Part shown: piece by piece, positions 7,220 through 8,261 of the stretch | Position numbering within the stretch: position 1 is the stretch's first letter | How the letters are laid out: every line of letters starts with the position of its first letter | Origin: Pseudomonadota bacterium | GTDB taxonomy: Bacteria > Pseudomonadota > Gammaproteobacteria > Steroidobacterales > Steroidobacteraceae | Assembly (NCBI GenBank): GCA_021817875.1 | Contig: JAKAFQ010000164.1 | Coordinates: 1-8,261, forward strand | Direction of reading: 5' to 3' | Length of the DNA stretch: 8,261 nt | The notes under the pieces: generated by a model | Database searches by the model: none | The model's input: the letters and a program-made list of their open reading frames with translations, nothing else | Told to the model about the DNA's origin: nothing | Made by a program: the position numbers and the translations under genes

Positions 7220-7739
7220 CTCGGTGCGCAGCGCCGTCGGAGGCAGCTTTGCCAGCCCTTTATGCCTCGCCGCCGCGGCGCTGTCCAGTGCCGTCGGGGA
7301 GGGGGTCTTGGGGCTGCTCGAGGAGCCGGCGACCTACCGGCTTTACCACTGCCGCCGCTGCGGGATGCAAGTGTGCATCTGCGCGCAATGCGATTGCGGG
7401 AACCTGTACTGCCCGGGGGAGTGCGCCGAGCTTGCTCGCAGGGAGTCTGTGCGCCGCGCCGGTGCCCGCTACCAGCGCACCCTGCGCGGAGCCTGCAAAC
7501 ACGCCGCCCGACAACGACGCTACCGCGAACGCAAGCGCGATGTGACGCATCAGGGCTTTCCCCTCGTGACGAGCCGGTGCAGCGTATCGCGGCATCTTCT
7601 CAGCACGAGCGAGCCGATCGATGTTGGCGTCAAAGAGCCATCCCGCCCGCCCATCCGTCTGCTGCCGACACGCTGCGCGTTCTGTGGGCGGCCGTTGCCA
7701 GCCTTTGCCCGGCTTCACCCCTGGCGCTGGAGTGGGTAA
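7200..7739 (+). CDS. Zinc-ribbon-like Cys-rich protein carried by the IS21 element
   Basis: The reading frame gives up to 179 residues. Cysteines cluster at 51, 54, 59, 61, 64, 66, 71 and 75 (CRRCG, CICAQCDCGN, YCPGEC), a layout expected to bind one or two zinc ions. A basic block follows: RRESVRRAGARYQRT, then HAARQRRYRERKRDVTHQG at about 101-119. The C-terminus has a further CAFCGRPLP at 159-166. This looks like a nucleic-acid-binding protein. I recall uncharacterised proteins with the same cysteine pattern and RRESxRRAxARYQ block encoded directly before IS21-family istA genes in other proteobacteria, but cannot check this here. The start is uncertain: TTG at 7200 lacks a close ribosome binding site, whereas TTG at 7308 has GGGGAGGGGG at 7296-7305 and would give a 143-residue protein beginning just before the cysteine cluster. 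istA starts 33 bp after the stop, so the two are probably co-transcribed. Function is unknown. Confidence 0.75.
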   Translation: MASDPGPSVRSAVGGSFASPLCLAAAALSSAVGEGVLGLLEEPATYRLYHCRRCGMQVCICAQCDCGNLYCPGECAELARRESVRRAGARYQRTLRGACKHAARQRRYRERKRDVTHQGFPLVTSRCSVSRHLLSTSEPIDVGVKEPSRPPIRLLPTRCAFCGRPLPAFARLHPWRWSG

Positions 7740-7772
7740 ATCCCGTCCCGCCCGACACTTGAGGGTACGGCA

Positions 7773-8261
7773 ATGATCTCGCGCGAGCTCGAGGCCCAGA
7801 TCCTGCGCCTGTACCACGCCGAGCACTGGCGGATCGGCACGCTCGCCCGTCAGCTCAACATCCATCACGACACCGTGCGGCGCGTGCTGACGCAGGCGGG
7901 TATCCCCGCAACAGCACAGTCCACACGCGGCTCGATGGCCGACCCCTTCGTGCCGTTCATCCAGGACACGCTCGCCCGCTACCCGACGTTGCGGGCTTCG
8001 CGCCTGTACGACATGGTGCGCGAGCGCGGCTATCCGGGTCGTCCCGATCACTTCCGCGCCATCGTCGCCCGCTACCGTCCGCGGCCGTCCGCCGAGGCGT
8101 ATCTGCGGCTGCGCACGTTGCCAGGAGACCAAGGCCAGTGCGACTGGGCGCACTTCGGCAAGCTCGCTGTCGGCAAGGCGTTGCGGCCCCTGATGGCCTT
8201 CGTGATGGTGCTGTCGTACTCGCGCTACCTGTTCCTGCGCTTCTACCCGGGAGCGGCGATG
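7773..8261 (+). CDS. istA: IS21-family transposase IstA, N-terminal part
   Basis: The ORF starts with ATG at 7773, preceded by GAGGG at 7761-7765 (7-base spacing), and stays open for 163 codons to the window edge. Residues 18-40, [20 protein letters not shown] and flanks, form the helix-turn-helix typical of IstA. The [10 protein letters not shown] segment at 121-130 contains Asp124, the first acidic residue of the DDE catalytic triad, at the start of the integrase-like core, followed by the beta-strand run [19 protein letters not shown]. Full-length IstA proteins have about 400-520 residues, so roughly two thirds, including the remaining Asp and Glu, lie outside the window. IstB, the ATPase helper, should follow downstream. 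No stop or frameshift is seen, so this copy may be active. Confidence 0.92.
   Translation, partial: MISRELEAQILRLYHAEHWRIGTLARQLNIHHDTVRRVLTQAGIPATAQSTRGSMADPFVPFIQDTLARYPTLRASRLYDMVRERGYPGRPDHFRAIVARYRPRPSAEAYLRLRTLPGDQGQCDWAHFGKLAVGKALRPLMAFVMVLSYSRYLFLRFYPGAAM

Larger units (their letters stand above)
6894..8261 (+). mobile_element. IS21-family insertion element, left part
   Basis: The element is defined by the start of istA (7773 onward) and a Cys-rich gene 33 bp before it on the same strand. Its left boundary is not fixed. Receptor-coding sequence on the minus strand stops making sense at about 6890-6900, and a TG dinucleotide, the usual first bases of IS21-family ends, occurs at 6894 (TGTGAACGGCGGTCAGG). 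A related stretch with CGGC and TTCAGG at 7053-7073 might be an inner copy of the end repeat, as IS21 elements often have several. The right end and istB lie outside the window, so no terminal inverted repeat or target duplication can be matched. The boundary could be anywhere from about 6890 to 7110. Family assignment is sure; extent is a guess. Confidence 0.55.

Noticed and set aside
7260..8153. Minus-strand frame of 297 codons opposite the Cys-rich gene and istA
   Set aside because: It is antisense to istA, which has a clear helix-turn-helix and DDE Asp; no motif on the minus strand.

Overview
The window is GC-rich (roughly 65-70 % by eye) chromosomal DNA of a proteobacterium. A TonB-dependent receptor paired with a secreted type B carboxylesterase, a ClC antiporter and a Bmt-type homocysteine methyltransferase would fit a sphingomonad-like alphaproteobacterium or a Steroidobacter/Nevskia/Xanthomonas-like gammaproteobacterium; the sequence alone does not decide between them.

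Layout, left to right. Bases 1-352 hold no gene I can support. Bases 353-478 (minus) keep about 42 codons that look like the C-terminus of an IS66-family transposase, a dead remnant. Bases 479-814 are a gap with one AT-rich hairpin and a doubtful short minus-strand ORF. Then come clcA (815-2131, plus), a possible 23-codon leader ORF with a very strong ribosome binding site (2149-2220), and bmt (2217-3272, plus), which overlaps the leader stop as ATGA; the three probably form one transcription unit. A convergent gap (3273-3580) holds two perfect GC hairpins. On the minus strand follow a complete secreted type B carboxylesterase (3581-5188) and, 63 bp upstream of it, the C-terminal part of a TonB-dependent receptor (5252 to about 6895). 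The receptor has lost its signal peptide, its plug domain and its first barrel strands.

The right end (about 6.9 kb to the window edge) is an IS21-family insertion: a hairpin-rich leader (6.9-7.2 kb), a Cys-rich zinc-ribbon-like protein (7200-7739), and, 33 bp later, the N-terminal 163 codons of the IstA transposase (7773-8261), cut by the window edge. The element most likely interrupted or replaced the 5' part of the receptor gene.

Functionally, the receptor and esterase once formed a scavenging pair (outer-membrane uptake plus periplasmic or extracellular ester hydrolysis). The insertion has destroyed the receptor and probably removed the promoter of the pair. The most interesting points are the zinc-ribbon cargo gene carried ahead of istA with its structured leader, and the coupled leader ORF in front of bmt. 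I found no CRISPR array, tRNA, rRNA or recognisable defence system.
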